Below are positions 44,373 through 53,308 of a stretch of DNA of 64,000 bases, one piece after another. Both the position numbers and the translations under genes were made by a program. How positions within the stretch are numbered: the first letter of the stretch is position 1; each line of letters begins with the position of its first letter. The notes beneath the pieces are model-generated. The model searched no databases. It was not told the origin of the DNA and saw only the letters and a list, made by a program, of their open reading frames with translations. Source of the DNA: Acidobacteriota bacterium (GTDB lineage: Bacteria > Acidobacteriota > Blastocatellia > Chloracidobacteriales > JADJPF01); assembly GCA_016213785.1 (NCBI GenBank), contig JACQZQ010000035.1, forward strand, positions 1 to 64,000, in the 5' to 3' direction.

Positions 44373-44867
44373 TTACTTTCTAATTAGTTTTTCTATTTTT
44401 TTTACAGCTTCATCAATAGTTAATTTAGTTACATCAATATAAAAATCAGCTTGTTGATAAAAAGATAGGCGTGAATCTAATAGTTTTTGCATTTGTTCTT
44501 GGTTTTTATTTAAAGGGCGAGAATAATCTTTAGCTAAACGAGATAAAATAATAGGTAATTCGCATTTTAACCAAATAGATATACCATGTTGTTTAATAAT
44601 ACTACGGTTTTCCTCTGCTATATATGTTCCTCCACCTAAACTAATAACTGTATTTTGACATTTAGCAATAGTATTTAGCGTTTTAGTTTCTAATTGGCGA
44701 AAATATGGCTCGCCATATTGAGCAAAGATTTCGTTAATAGTAAATTTTGATTCTTTAATAATTAGGCTATCTAAATCAATAAAATTATATGTTAGATAGG
44801 TTGCTAAAGCCGCTCCTATAGAAGTTTTTCCACTTCCCATAAATCCAACTAAAAAAATTGTTGTCAT
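44373..44867 (-). CDS. aroK: Shikimate kinase
   Basis: This 164-residue enzyme phosphorylates shikimate at O3 in the chorismate pathway. The P-loop is GFMGSGKT (8-15). DLDSLI (shikimate/Mg), the substrate Arg region EPYFRQLE, VISLGGGT, and the lid Arg SRPLNK follow. The length fits AroK. Its start codon overlaps the end of aroA by 4 bases (translational coupling). It converges on the ATP-grasp gene with only 2 bases between them. Confidence 0.95.
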   Translation of the reverse strand: MTTIFLVGFMGSGKTSIGAALATYLTYNFIDLDSLIIKESKFTINEIFAQYGEPYFRQLETKTLNTIAKCQNTVISLGGGTYIAEENRSIIKQHGISIWLKCELPIILSRLAKDYSRPLNKNQEQMQKLLDSRLSFYQQADFYIDVTKLTIDEAVKKIEKLIRK

Positions 44868-46156
44868 AGATATGTTGTAACAGATGCTAATTTAGAAAAA
44901 AAGTTTGGAAAAGAGATATCTACACACTCACTATTAATAATTTTAGTATTATTTTTAGCAATTAATCCTGCAACTGTAAAAGCCATAGCAATACGATGAT
45001 CATTCATAGAATTAATCTCAGTACCAATTAAGTTTTGTTCGCCGTTAATAGCTAAACCATCAGAATATTCTTCTACTTCTACTTTCATAGAGCGTAAATT
45101 ATCAACTATAGAACGAATACGATCACTTTCTTTTACTCTTAACTCACCTGCGTCACGAATAACTAAGCCGCCTTTAATTTGAGTAGCTAAAATAGATAGT
45201 ATAGGAACTTCGTCAATTAAGTTAGCTATAATATTTCCTTTTAAGATACGAGTGTTATCATTACTAGCTAAATTGCTAGACTTAATAAGTAAATCACTAA
45301 CTGGTTCACCGTGCTGAATATGTGTATTAATAAATTCTATATTAGCTCCAAGCTGAAGTAATACATCTAAAATTGCTCGTCGGGTTGGATTAATCCCTAC
45401 TGATTGTAGAAATAGCTCTGAATTAGGCAAAAGTATTGTTGCAGCAATAAGAAATGCTGCTGATGAAATATCGCCTGGAACATTATAATGACAAGCTGTT
45501 AATTTAGATTCACCTGAAATAGTTATAATATTTGCTTTACTAGTTATATTAGCTCCAAACTCTTTTAGCATTAACTCACTATGGTTTCTTGTTGCTGTAG
45601 GTTCAGAAATTATAGTGTTTCCTTCAGCAAAAAGCCCTGCAAATAAAATAGAAGACTTAACTTGGGCACTAGCAATAGGCATATCATATTTTATTGCTTG
45701 TAAATTGCCACCAGAAATTGTTAAAGGCGCAAAATCACTATTAGTAGCTTGAATATTTGCACCCATTTGACGAAGTGGGGTAACAATGCGCTTCATTGGA
45801 CGACGAAGAAGTGACTCATCTCCAGTAATTGTTGTTGTAAATGACTGACCTGCTAAAATTCCACTTAACATTCTTATTGTTGAGCCAGAATTACCAGCGT
45901 CTAAAGTTATTTTAGGAGTGTAGAAGCCTGTTTTATTAATTCCTTCTATAATTAGCTTATTTTTTGTTTCTTGAATAGAAACACCAAGATTGCGTAAGCA
46001 ATTAAGAGTGCTATGGCAATCTAAACTAGTAGCAAAACCTTCAATTTCTGATGTGCCATTGGCTAGAGATGCTATTAAAGCAGTGCGATGAGAGATAGAT
46101 TTATCTCCAGGTAAAGAGATAGAACCTTTAATAAATTTTGCAGGAGAAATTATCAT
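44864..46156 (-). CDS. aroA: 3-phosphoshikimate 1-carboxyvinyltransferase (EPSP synthase)
   Basis: This 430-residue enzyme joins PEP to shikimate-3-phosphate. Signatures are GDKSISHRTALIASLANG at the N-terminus, LDAGNSGSTIRMLSGIL, the catalytic region DEVPILSILA, and RVKESDRI plus NDHRIAMAF in the second domain. Two six-fold-repeated domains give the expected length. It is the first gene of the aroA-aroK pair and is followed by aroK with a 4-base overlap. The residue pattern LAGNSGST-like (AGNSGSTIR) would suggest ordinary, possibly class I, glyphosate behaviour, but that cannot be judged safely by eye. Confidence 0.95.
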   Translation of the reverse strand: MIISPAKFIKGSISLPGDKSISHRTALIASLANGTSEIEGFATSLDCHSTLNCLRNLGVSIQETKNKLIIEGINKTGFYTPKITLDAGNSGSTIRMLSGILAGQSFTTTITGDESLLRRPMKRIVTPLRQMGANIQATNSDFAPLTISGGNLQAIKYDMPIASAQVKSSILFAGLFAEGNTIISEPTATRNHSELMLKEFGANITSKANIITISGESKLTACHYNVPGDISSAAFLIAATILLPNSELFLQSVGINPTRRAILDVLLQLGANIEFINTHIQHGEPVSDLLIKSSNLASNDNTRILKGNIIANLIDEVPILSILATQIKGGLVIRDAGELRVKESDRIRSIVDNLRSMKVEVEEYSDGLAINGEQNLIGTEINSMNDHRIAMAFTVAGLIAKNNTKIINSECVDISFPNFFSKLASVTTYL

Positions 46157-46348
46157 AGGATTATTAATTTTTCCTTGGTAACGTGTTAGAGTCTTTGTTT
46201 TTAGAACAAGTGTCGGTAAAGCAATAGATTGCTTAACTTGACATTAATATAACGCATATGTTACACCAAAAGATATTTTGCCCCGGCAATAAATAACCGG
46301 AGCGACCAAATTATCCTACTATAAGAAGAAAGGGTAAGAATAATTGAG

Positions 46349-46789
46349 ATGGAGCAAAACCCTAGCACCATCGCTTTGACAATTAATAGCAGTTTTAAGT
46401 TTACTGAATTAGTCGCTTCGGTAACAGACAACATTACACAGATAGTTGGCTTTGGAGAGGAAGAAGCCCACTGGATTAGCCTTTCTGTTAGAGAGTCTGT
46501 TATTAATGCTATTAAACACGGGAATAAACTAGACAGCAATAAGGCTGTAGATGTTACGTTTCTTATCAGTGAAGAATCAATTACTATCTCTGTACGTGAT
46601 TACGGAGAAGGTTTTGACCCTAGTCATATTCCTGACCCACTAGATCCTACAAACTTACTTAATCCTAGTGGAAGAGGCATTTTTTATATGCGTACTTTTA
46701 TGGATGAAGTGGATTTTTCTAGTCACCCTCAAGGTGGTACGATAGTTAAAATGCTTAAGAAAAGAGTTATTTCTGAAACTACAGAATAA
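46349..46789 (+). CDS. RsbW-like anti-sigma factor / histidine-kinase-type ATPase
   Basis: This 146-residue protein is a lone GHKL ATPase fold of the RsbW/SpoIIAB group. The N box is LSVRESVINAIKHGNK (Glu49, Asn53), G1 is DYGEGFDP and G2 is NPSGRGIFYM. Such proteins bind a sigma factor or, as kinases, phosphorylate a STAS partner on Ser. A STAS protein is encoded 21 bases downstream, so the pair forms a partner-switch. No sigma factor gene is next to them. Confidence 0.9.
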   Translation: MEQNPSTIALTINSSFKFTELVASVTDNITQIVGFGEEEAHWISLSVRESVINAIKHGNKLDSNKAVDVTFLISEESITISVRDYGEGFDPSHIPDPLDPTNLLNPSGRGIFYMRTFMDEVDFSSHPQGGTIVKMLKKRVISETTE

Positions 46790-46810
46790 ACCAACAACAA
46801 GGAGCCAAAA

Positions 46811-47158
46811 ATGTCACTAACAATCAACCAAAGAACGGCTGGAGATGTTTGTATCTTGGATTTAAGTGGCAAAATCACTATAGGTGCGGGGAGTGTTCAA
46901 TTACGCGATACTGTACGTAAACTTATAGATGGTAACAACAAAAAAATATTGCTTAATGTAGGTGACGTAAGCTATGTAGATAGCTCAGGGATTGGCGAAT
47001 TAGTTAATAGTTTTACTAATACTAATAAAGCTGGTGGAGTTTTGAAATTACTTAATTTAACTAAGAAAATACAAGATCTTCTAGCCATAACTAAGCTATT
47101 AACTGTATTTGAAACCTTTACTTCCGAAGAGGAAGCCCTCAATAGTTTTAATAAATAG
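46811..47158 (+). CDS. STAS-domain anti-anti-sigma factor (RsbV/SpoIIAA-like)
   Basis: This 115-residue protein is a single STAS domain. The phospho-acceptor serine is S58 or S59 in [10 protein letters not shown], and FDLSGKIT-type sequence ([10 protein letters not shown]) opens the fold. In the unphosphorylated state such proteins sequester an RsbW-like kinase. AAGGAG lies 8 bases before the ATG. It directly follows the RsbW-like gene, in the reverse of the usual V-then-W order. Confidence 0.93.
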   Translation: MSLTINQRTAGDVCILDLSGKITIGAGSVQLRDTVRKLIDGNNKKILLNVGDVSYVDSSGIGELVNSFTNTNKAGGVLKLLNLTKKIQDLLAITKLLTVFETFTSEEEALNSFNK

Positions 47159-47181
47159 TTTTATCCTGCAAGTTTTTAGCA

Positions 47182-47219
47182 TCCAAACCGTGTTAAAGTA
47201 AAATTTAAGACGGTTTGGA
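47182..47219 (+). promoter_or_regulatory. Leader hairpin overlapping the ribosome site of the next gene
   Basis: TCCAAACCGT and ACGGTTTGGA form a perfect 10-bp stem around an 18-base loop. The 3' arm contains the first bases of the GGAAAGG ribosome site (47217-47223) of the gene starting at 47232. The stem could either end the STAS transcript or hinder translation of the next gene. Confidence 0.5.
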
Positions 47220-47231
47220 AAGGTCTACTCT

Positions 47232-49037
47232 ATGTTAAAAAAAAATAATCTTCCCCTCGTATTATCTTTGTCATTATTACTTACTCCAAATTTTACTACT
47301 CTTAGTGTTGCTCAAAACAACCCTTCAACAAATAACCAAATAGCTAATGTAGAAGCTATTAATCCACGTGATTACAATGTGTTAATTATTAGTGATGAAA
47401 GACTTCTAGTCACTATGTCAGCTTTAACACTTGCTGGTTATAAGTATGAAGGTACTGGTAAACTTGCTGAACTACAAGCAAACTTACGTGAAGACCTAAA
47501 AGGAACTTCGCCTGATTTAATAAAAAAACTACAGAATTTTTATAGTTCGCACAAGCTTGAAGGACGAGAGGAGGCTGCTCAAATATCGCCTTATATTGGT
47601 CTAGCCTTATCTTTAAGTGCCCCGCCTGCATTAAATAACCCTTCAGTCAAAGCAAATTTACCTCTAGATGTACAAGATGTTTTAGATTTTGGTAGCCTAT
47701 TACGTGAATTTTATAGCCGCTCTCAAGTTCGTAACTTTCTTCCCAAATATAAAGCTTTATTAGATGGATTAAGAAATGACTATGAAAATATTGCTAGTTC
47801 AGTACTTTATGAAACATTAATTTATTTACGTACTAAACCTGTATTGGAACTTCCTCCCACACCTGTTTTTTCTAGAGAGCTTGATACATATGTAATGCCA
47901 CCACCAGTTGAAGTAAAAAAAGATAAGAAAGATAAAAAAGCAACTACCGAAGAAAAGCCTAAGGAAAAAATTGAGTATGTGCCTAGAATTAGGCGTTTGC
48001 AAATATTTCCTAATCCATTTGCACCAGCAGGAACAGTACTCTCGCGAAATGATGTATTAAATGGTGCAGATAGCGAGTCTCGCCGTTTAGGTGATGATTA
48101 TTTTATTGTTATGTCAGAGCAATCTACCAGAGAGCATATTAGGCATGCTTTCTTAAGATTTGTGCTAGATCCTATTGTAGGTAAAAACTCTGTAGAAATA
48201 GCTGAATTAAAAGAAAGAATTGATCCACTAATAGCAGTCTTACCTAATGCTAAAGAAAGGGCTAAGCGCAATGTTTTTGAAGTAGTGGGTGAATCAATAG
48301 CTCGTGCCGTAGGCATACGCTTAACAGCCCGTTTAGCAGGAGGGAATGTAGGTTCTGATGAGGCAATTTCTCAGCTTAGTCAATATTATGAGCAAGGTTT
48401 TGTTTTAGTATTTCATTTTTATGATGCACTTGCTGGTCTAGAGCGCTCAGGAGTTGACGTAGGTGACTTTTTCCCTGCAATGCTTACGAGTATTGATTTT
48501 GCACATGAGGCAAAACGACTTGATGAAACAAAAGCATCCCGTGCTCGTTTTCAAGAACAGCTTAAGGAGCGAAAAGCCGCAGTAAAAGCCACTATAACCG
48601 CAGTAAAACCAATTATTGATATTGATACTCTAATTAAACAGCGTAAGTTTGACGAAGCTAAATCACAATTAGAAGTAATTTTACGAGAACAGCCCAAAAA
48701 CGCCCGTGCACTATTTGGGATGGCACAAATTATTAATAATCAGCCATCAAGAGTAGAGCTTGATGATATTAACTCTGATGATGACAAAATTGCTGCTCAA
48801 GAAGAACGCCTATCTTCTGCTGTAAAGCTTTATCGTGAGGCTATTTCTTCTGCTAGCGCAGAAGAAAAATGGTTGGTTTCACAATGTCATGTTTTAATTG
48901 GGCGAATCTATGATTTTATTGAAGAAAGAGATGCTGCAATTAGAGAGTATGACAAAGCTGTTCAATTAGGTGATATTCCTCAAGGTGCTTATAAAGAGGC
49001 TCAGGAGGGTAAAACCAAGCCATTTGCACCTAAATAG
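47232..49037 (+). CDS. Exported TPR-containing protein of unknown function
   Basis: This 601-residue protein starts with a signal peptide (about 1-28, SLLLTPNFTTLSVAQ). A helical domain follows (about 45-210), then a Lys/Glu-rich low-complexity stretch (about 230-250), a second helical region (about 250-450), and two or three C-terminal TPR-like repeats (about 475-590, DEAKSQLEVILREQPKNARALFGMAQI). It is probably periplasmic. The STAS/RsbW pair is just upstream, but the hairpin between them argues for separate expression. I do not recognise the main domain. Confidence 0.75.
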   Translation: MLKKNNLPLVLSLSLLLTPNFTTLSVAQNNPSTNNQIANVEAINPRDYNVLIISDERLLVTMSALTLAGYKYEGTGKLAELQANLREDLKGTSPDLIKKLQNFYSSHKLEGREEAAQISPYIGLALSLSAPPALNNPSVKANLPLDVQDVLDFGSLLREFYSRSQVRNFLPKYKALLDGLRNDYENIASSVLYETLIYLRTKPVLELPPTPVFSRELDTYVMPPPVEVKKDKKDKKATTEEKPKEKIEYVPRIRRLQIFPNPFAPAGTVLSRNDVLNGADSESRRLGDDYFIVMSEQSTREHIRHAFLRFVLDPIVGKNSVEIAELKERIDPLIAVLPNAKERAKRNVFEVVGESIARAVGIRLTARLAGGNVGSDEAISQLSQYYEQGFVLVFHFYDALAGLERSGVDVGDFFPAMLTSIDFAHEAKRLDETKASRARFQEQLKERKAAVKATITAVKPIIDIDTLIKQRKFDEAKSQLEVILREQPKNARALFGMAQIINNQPSRVELDDINSDDDKIAAQEERLSSAVKLYREAISSASAEEKWLVSQCHVLIGRIYDFIEERDAAIREYDKAVQLGDIPQGAYKEAQEGKTKPFAPK

Positions 49038-49360
49038 ATAGAAAAATTTAATGATCAAAGAAATAAAATTTGTCTATTCTGTAGAGTGTTGGTTATTGAC
49101 TATTTATTGTGAAAAAATGGCTTCAGGAAAAATAAAAAACTGTAAGAAAGTTTTAAGTGGGTGTCTTGCAAAAAAAATCGTTCTAAAAAAACCAGTAAAG
49201 ACCCTAAAGAGTATGAACAACTTTCTAGAGAATATACTAAACGTAAAATATTGATAGATTTATATAGGTTAAACTCTAGTTTAGAAATTTTGTTGAAGAA
49301 CTAAATTTATGATTTCCTTAAGTATAAACTTTAATGGACTTCTAATTTTCAGGAAAATTT
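49038..49360 (+). other. Intergenic stretch with a possible short ORF or gene remnant
   Basis: These 323 bases hold no clear gene. A frame at 49161-49304 (GTG start, 47 codons) has plausible composition: KKNRSKKTSKDPKEYEQ then LYRLNSSLEILLKN, like the helical tail of a small protein. No ribosome site is strong. A competing frame at 49051-49254 looks less like protein. This may be the remnant of a shortened gene. Confidence 0.35.
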
Positions 49361-50719
49361 ATGGCAAAAATACTTCGACCACCTGGGCCTAGGAAAAAAC
49401 CTCTTTGGGGGGATTTATGGGACTTTAGAAGTGATCCACTAAAATTTTTAGCTAATGCTAGAAGCTATGGAGATATAGTTTTCTTGCGTCTTGGCAATCA
49501 AGATATTTATTTGCTTAATCACCCTGATTATATTAAAGATGTTTTAGTTAACCAACCACGTAATTTTTATAAAGGGCGAGGCTTACAACGTTCTAAGCGT
49601 TTGTTAGGGGAGGGTTTACTTACTAGTGAGGAAGACTTTCATAAACGTCAGCGCCGTCTTGTACAACCAGCATTTCATCGTCAAAGAATCGCAAATTATG
49701 CAAAAGTAATGGTTGATTACGCTCTAGGCACTAGGGAATCTTGGCAGCCAGGTAAAACCATTAATATTAGCGAAGAAATGATGCGACTTACTTTAAGAAT
49801 TGTTGCAAAAACCCTTTTTAATGCTGATGTTGAAAAAGATGCAGATGAACTTGGTGAAGCAATGGGAGTTTTTGTTAAGTCTTTTGATTTTTTAACGCTA
49901 CCTTTTGTTGAAATACTAGAAAAGTTACCTCTACCAAGAGTTAGAGCTTTTAATAATGCTCGCGATCTACTAGATAAAACTATTTACAGAATGATTAATG
50001 ATCGACGGGAAAAAAAAGAGGATGTTGGCGATTTAATGTCTATGTTACTTATAGCCCAAGATGAAGAGGGTGATGGTAAGGGTATGACAGATCTTCAAGT
50101 ACGCGATGAGGTTATGACCCTTTTTATTGCTGGACATGAGACTACAGCAAATGCACTAACTTGGACTTGGTATTTACTCTCCCAACACCCAGAAGTAGAG
50201 ACTAAAGTTTGGCGAGAGATTGACCAAGTATTATATGGACACTTACCAACAGCCGCAGATTACCAAAACTTAAAATATACAGAAATGGTTTTATCTGAAG
50301 CTATGCGGCTTTATCCTCCTGCTTGGGTGATAGGAAGAAGAGTTGTAAAAGAGTGTCAAGTAGGTGGTTACACCTTGCCTAAAGATAGCATTGCTTTTAT
50401 GAGTCAATATTTAATGCATAGGGATGAGCGATATTTTCCTGAGCCAGAAAAATTTGACCCTGAGAGATGGACCCCAGAAGCTAAAGAACAGCGCCCTAAA
50501 CATAGCTATTTTCCTTTTGGTGGTGGGCCAAGACAATGTATAGGAGAACCTTTTGCTTGGATGGAAGGAGTCTTATTACTTGCAACTATTGCACAGAAGT
50601 GGAAACTGTCTCTTGCTAAAGATAGTAAAGTAGAAGTCCAGCCTATGATTACACTAAGAGCAAAAAATGATATTCCTATGATAGTCTCATTACGTGATCG
50701 CACAGGAAATTATTTATAA
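49361..50719 (+). CDS. Cytochrome P450
   Basis: This 452-residue haem monooxygenase shows the I-helix AGHETT (257-262), the K-helix ExxR in SEAMRLYPP, PERF-like FDPERW, and the haem loop FGGGPRQCIGEPFA with ligand Cys393. It lacks a membrane anchor, so it is soluble. The family is close in motif to bacterial CYP102/CYP110-like fatty-acid hydroxylases, but substrate cannot be assigned. A thioesterase gene follows after 46 bases, consistent with an acyl substrate. Redox partners are not encoded nearby. Confidence 0.95.
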   Translation: MAKILRPPGPRKKPLWGDLWDFRSDPLKFLANARSYGDIVFLRLGNQDIYLLNHPDYIKDVLVNQPRNFYKGRGLQRSKRLLGEGLLTSEEDFHKRQRRLVQPAFHRQRIANYAKVMVDYALGTRESWQPGKTINISEEMMRLTLRIVAKTLFNADVEKDADELGEAMGVFVKSFDFLTLPFVEILEKLPLPRVRAFNNARDLLDKTIYRMINDRREKKEDVGDLMSMLLIAQDEEGDGKGMTDLQVRDEVMTLFIAGHETTANALTWTWYLLSQHPEVETKVWREIDQVLYGHLPTAADYQNLKYTEMVLSEAMRLYPPAWVIGRRVVKECQVGGYTLPKDSIAFMSQYLMHRDERYFPEPEKFDPERWTPEAKEQRPKHSYFPFGGGPRQCIGEPFAWMEGVLLLATIAQKWKLSLAKDSKVEVQPMITLRAKNDIPMIVSLRDRTGNYL

Positions 50720-50732
50720 CTAGTTATCAATA

Positions 50733-50764
50733 GAATATTTTGGAGAATATTTTGGAGAATATTT
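50733..50764 (+). repeat. 12-bp direct repeat duplicating a ribosome site
   Basis: GAATATTTTGGA occurs twice and then as GAATATTTG, so GGAGAATATTT is duplicated immediately before the thioesterase start at 50766. The second GGAG is 8 bases from the ATG and is the likely functional site. Confidence 0.85.
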
Positions 50765-50765
50765 G

Positions 50766-51170
50766 ATGTCAGAAATTTCTTCTATTAATAAAAAAGGTAT
50801 TAATCCATTTGCTGATCTTATAGGTTTAAATTTTTCTGAAATAATTGAAGGTTGTAGTAAATGTAGCATTGAGATTACAAAAGACTTTTTTAATCCTAAT
50901 GGAGTTGTGCATGGCGGAGTAATGTTTTCAATGGCTGATACAGCAATGGGATTAACTGTTTATAGCTCTTTAGAAAAAGGCGAAAATTGTGCGACTATTG
51001 AAATAAAAATTAACTATTTTAAGGCCGTAAAAGTTGGAACATTGTTTTGTAGTACAAAAATTCTTAACAAAGGTAGAAGTGTTATTGTACTAGAATCTGA
51101 AATCTACAATGATGAAAGGCTAGTTGCTAAGGCTATAGGTACTTTTGCAGTGCTCAAAACAAGAGATTAG
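50766..51170 (+). CDS. PaaI-type hotdog-fold thioesterase
   Basis: This 134-residue protein is a single hotdog domain of the PaaI/DUF4442 thioesterase group. GVVHGGVMFSMADTAMGL holds the catalytic His-Gly-Gly and Asp region, and CATIEIKINYFKAVKVG gives the family's second strand signature. It should hydrolyse an acyl-CoA or aryl-CoA in the cytoplasm. ATG 50766 is chosen over the preceding TTG because of its spacing from GGAG. It follows the P450 gene and may share its mRNA. Confidence 0.9.
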   Translation: MSEISSINKKGINPFADLIGLNFSEIIEGCSKCSIEITKDFFNPNGVVHGGVMFSMADTAMGLTVYSSLEKGENCATIEIKINYFKAVKVGTLFCSTKILNKGRSVIVLESEIYNDERLVAKAIGTFAVLKTRD

Positions 51171-51193
51171 TTTCTTAAAATCTAACTCTAAGC

Positions 51194-51246
51194 CTTAAGT
51201 TCTAAATTTTAAGTTCTAAGTTTTAAGTTCTAAGCCTTACGGCTTA
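51194..51246 (+). repeat. Degenerate TTAAGTTCTAA repeats and small hairpin
   Basis: Three near copies of TTAAGTTCTAA lie in a row after the thioesterase gene, ending in TAAGCC-TTAC-GGCTTA (51231-51246), a 6-bp hairpin. The rest of the 215-base gap up to selB is AT-rich, with no ORF or tRNA seen. Confidence 0.6.
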
Positions 51247-51385
51247 AATTATAAATTCTAAAATCTAAACCCCAATCTTAAAAACAGACCTCTAGCCTTG
51301 AGATTTATTTCTAAGGCATAATCTAAAGCATAGGAATTATCAAAAAAAATTTTGTCCACTTTTTTCTTAGGCTGGTTAAATGTAG

Positions 51386-53278
51386 ATGAAGAACATCATT
51401 ATTGGTACTGCTGGTCATATTGATCATGGGAAAACCTCTTTAGTTAAGGCTCTTACAGGAATTGATGCTGACCGTTTAAAAGAAGAAAAGCAAAGAGGAA
51501 TTACTATAGATATAGGTTTTGCTGATTTAGTCATAGATGATTGTAGATTTGGTTTTGTCGATGTTCCAGGGCATGAGCGTTTTGTAAAAAATATGCTTGC
51601 AGGCGCACATGGAATAGATCTAGTAATACTGGTAATTGCTGCTGATGAAGCAGTTATGCCTCAAACAAAAGAACATTTTGATATTTGCCGGTTGCTAGAA
51701 GTTAAAACAGGTTTAACAGTTCTGACCAAAGCTGATTTAGTTGATGAGGAACTCTTAGAGCTTGCTAAAGACGAAGTTAGAGACTTTGTTTCAAACTCAT
51801 TTTTAGCTAGTGCTCCAATTATTCCTTTAAGTTGTAAGACTGGGCAAGGAATTACAGAATTAAAAGATGAGTTACTTAAACTAGCTAACAAAGTTACTAG
51901 CAAAAATACGCTGGCTGTATCAAGGCTTCCTATTGATCGTGCTTTTACTATCAAGGGTTTTGGAACTGTTGTAACAGGTACTTTAACCTCAGGAGAACTA
52001 GAAATAGGGCAGGAATTAGAAATTTTACCAGGTAAAGTTCAAACCAAAGTTCGTGGTATCCAAGTTCATAACTTGTCAGCAGAAAAGGCTTTTGCAGGGC
52101 AGAGAAGTGCAATAAATCTACAAGGCATTAGTTTAGAAGAAGTTGGACGAGGACAGGTTTTAGTTCCTGCAAAACGCTTTCAAGTGACATCAATACTAGA
52201 TGTTGAGCTAGAATTATTACCTAACTTAACAAAATCATTAACTCAACGAACTAGGGTAAGGCTCCATCATGAGACTTCTGAAATAATGGCTAGAGTGGTT
52301 TTATTAGGCGGTTCAGAGTTAATTCCTGGAGAAAAAATGTTTGCTCAGCTTAGACTAGAAGAACCAACTTTTGCTTTACCTGGAGATCGCTTTATTGTTC
52401 GTAGTTATTCGCCTCAAATTACTATTGGAGGAGGTAGAATTATAGATGCTCTACCTAGTAAACATAGATTAAAAGACTTAAAAGCCGTTGAATGGTTAAG
52501 AAAACTGGCAGACTCAAATGAAATGGAAAAAATAGCACTTTTTGTTGAAATGTCTGGAATAAAAGCAATGTCTGTAGCAGACATTAGAGAACGCACAGGT
52601 TTAACAGATACTTTATTAAATAAAGAATTAAGTAGCCTAACTAGCCTTGGCAGACTTCTTAAGTCAGACTCTCAGCAGGTTTATTTTTTAGCAAAAACAG
52701 CTTATGAACAGTTAAAAGTAGAATTTCTTAAACTTGTGCGAGATTTTCATAAACGTGAACCTTTACAAGTAGGGATAAATCGTGAAGAAGTAAGAGAGAA
52801 AATAGGTTTTACACAAGAGATCTTTAAGCTGGTTCTAGAGCGTTTAGCATTAGAAAAACTTATAGTTAGCGAAAAAGACTTATTGCGCTTAGCCTCCCAT
52901 CAAATTTCTTTATCAAGTGAAGATGAACAAGTAAAAAAACAAATGGAGACAAAGTTTAAAGAGGTCAATTTTCAAGCTAGAACTTATGACGAAGTGATGA
53001 AAGAATTTCGTCTAGATCAAAATAAATTACGCAAAATCTATCAATTACTTGTTAATGAGCAAAATCTAGTTAAGATAGCAGATTTTGTTTTTCACAAAGA
53101 AGCCATCAATGAAATAATTGAACGCATCAAAGGACAAAAAGCTAAAAATACTAAACTAGATGTTGCTACTTTTAAGGATTTAACAGGTCTTTCACGTAAA
53201 TATGCTATTCCGCTTCTTGAGTATTTGGACACTCAGAAAATTACACGTAGAGTAGGTAATGATCGGGAAATCCTATAA
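51386..53278 (+). CDS. selB: Selenocysteine-specific translation elongation factor SelB
   Basis: This 630-residue GTPase delivers Sec-tRNA to UGA codons marked by a SECIS hairpin. The G domain has GHIDHGKT (10-17), [17 protein letters not shown] (58-63) and TKAD (113-116). Domains II-III follow ([17 protein letters not shown]). The C-terminal part holds winged-helix repeats to the end ([21 protein letters not shown]), as in full-length SelB. IDHGKT and [11 protein letters not shown] separate it from EF-Tu. No selA, selD, tRNA-Sec or clear UGA-containing gene lies beside it. Confidence 0.95.
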   Translation: MKNIIIGTAGHIDHGKTSLVKALTGIDADRLKEEKQRGITIDIGFADLVIDDCRFGFVDVPGHERFVKNMLAGAHGIDLVILVIAADEAVMPQTKEHFDICRLLEVKTGLTVLTKADLVDEELLELAKDEVRDFVSNSFLASAPIIPLSCKTGQGITELKDELLKLANKVTSKNTLAVSRLPIDRAFTIKGFGTVVTGTLTSGELEIGQELEILPGKVQTKVRGIQVHNLSAEKAFAGQRSAINLQGISLEEVGRGQVLVPAKRFQVTSILDVELELLPNLTKSLTQRTRVRLHHETSEIMARVVLLGGSELIPGEKMFAQLRLEEPTFALPGDRFIVRSYSPQITIGGGRIIDALPSKHRLKDLKAVEWLRKLADSNEMEKIALFVEMSGIKAMSVADIRERTGLTDTLLNKELSSLTSLGRLLKSDSQQVYFLAKTAYEQLKVEFLKLVRDFHKREPLQVGINREEVREKIGFTQEIFKLVLERLALEKLIVSEKDLLRLASHQISLSSEDEQVKKQMETKFKEVNFQARTYDEVMKEFRLDQNKLRKIYQLLVNEQNLVKIADFVFHKEAINEIIERIKGQKAKNTKLDVATFKDLTGLSRKYAIPLLEYLDTQKITRRVGNDREIL

Positions 53279-53308
53279 GTTTAATAAGGGATTAGCATTA
53301 GGAGATAT

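Noticed and set aside
49051-49254. 67-codon frame after the exported TPR gene
   Set aside because: Composition is unlike a folded protein, there is no ribosome site, and another frame in the same DNA looks better.
51171-51385. tRNA-Sec or SECIS upstream of selB
   Set aside because: The stretch is AT-rich with only a 6-bp hairpin and cannot form a tRNA or a SECIS of the usual size.
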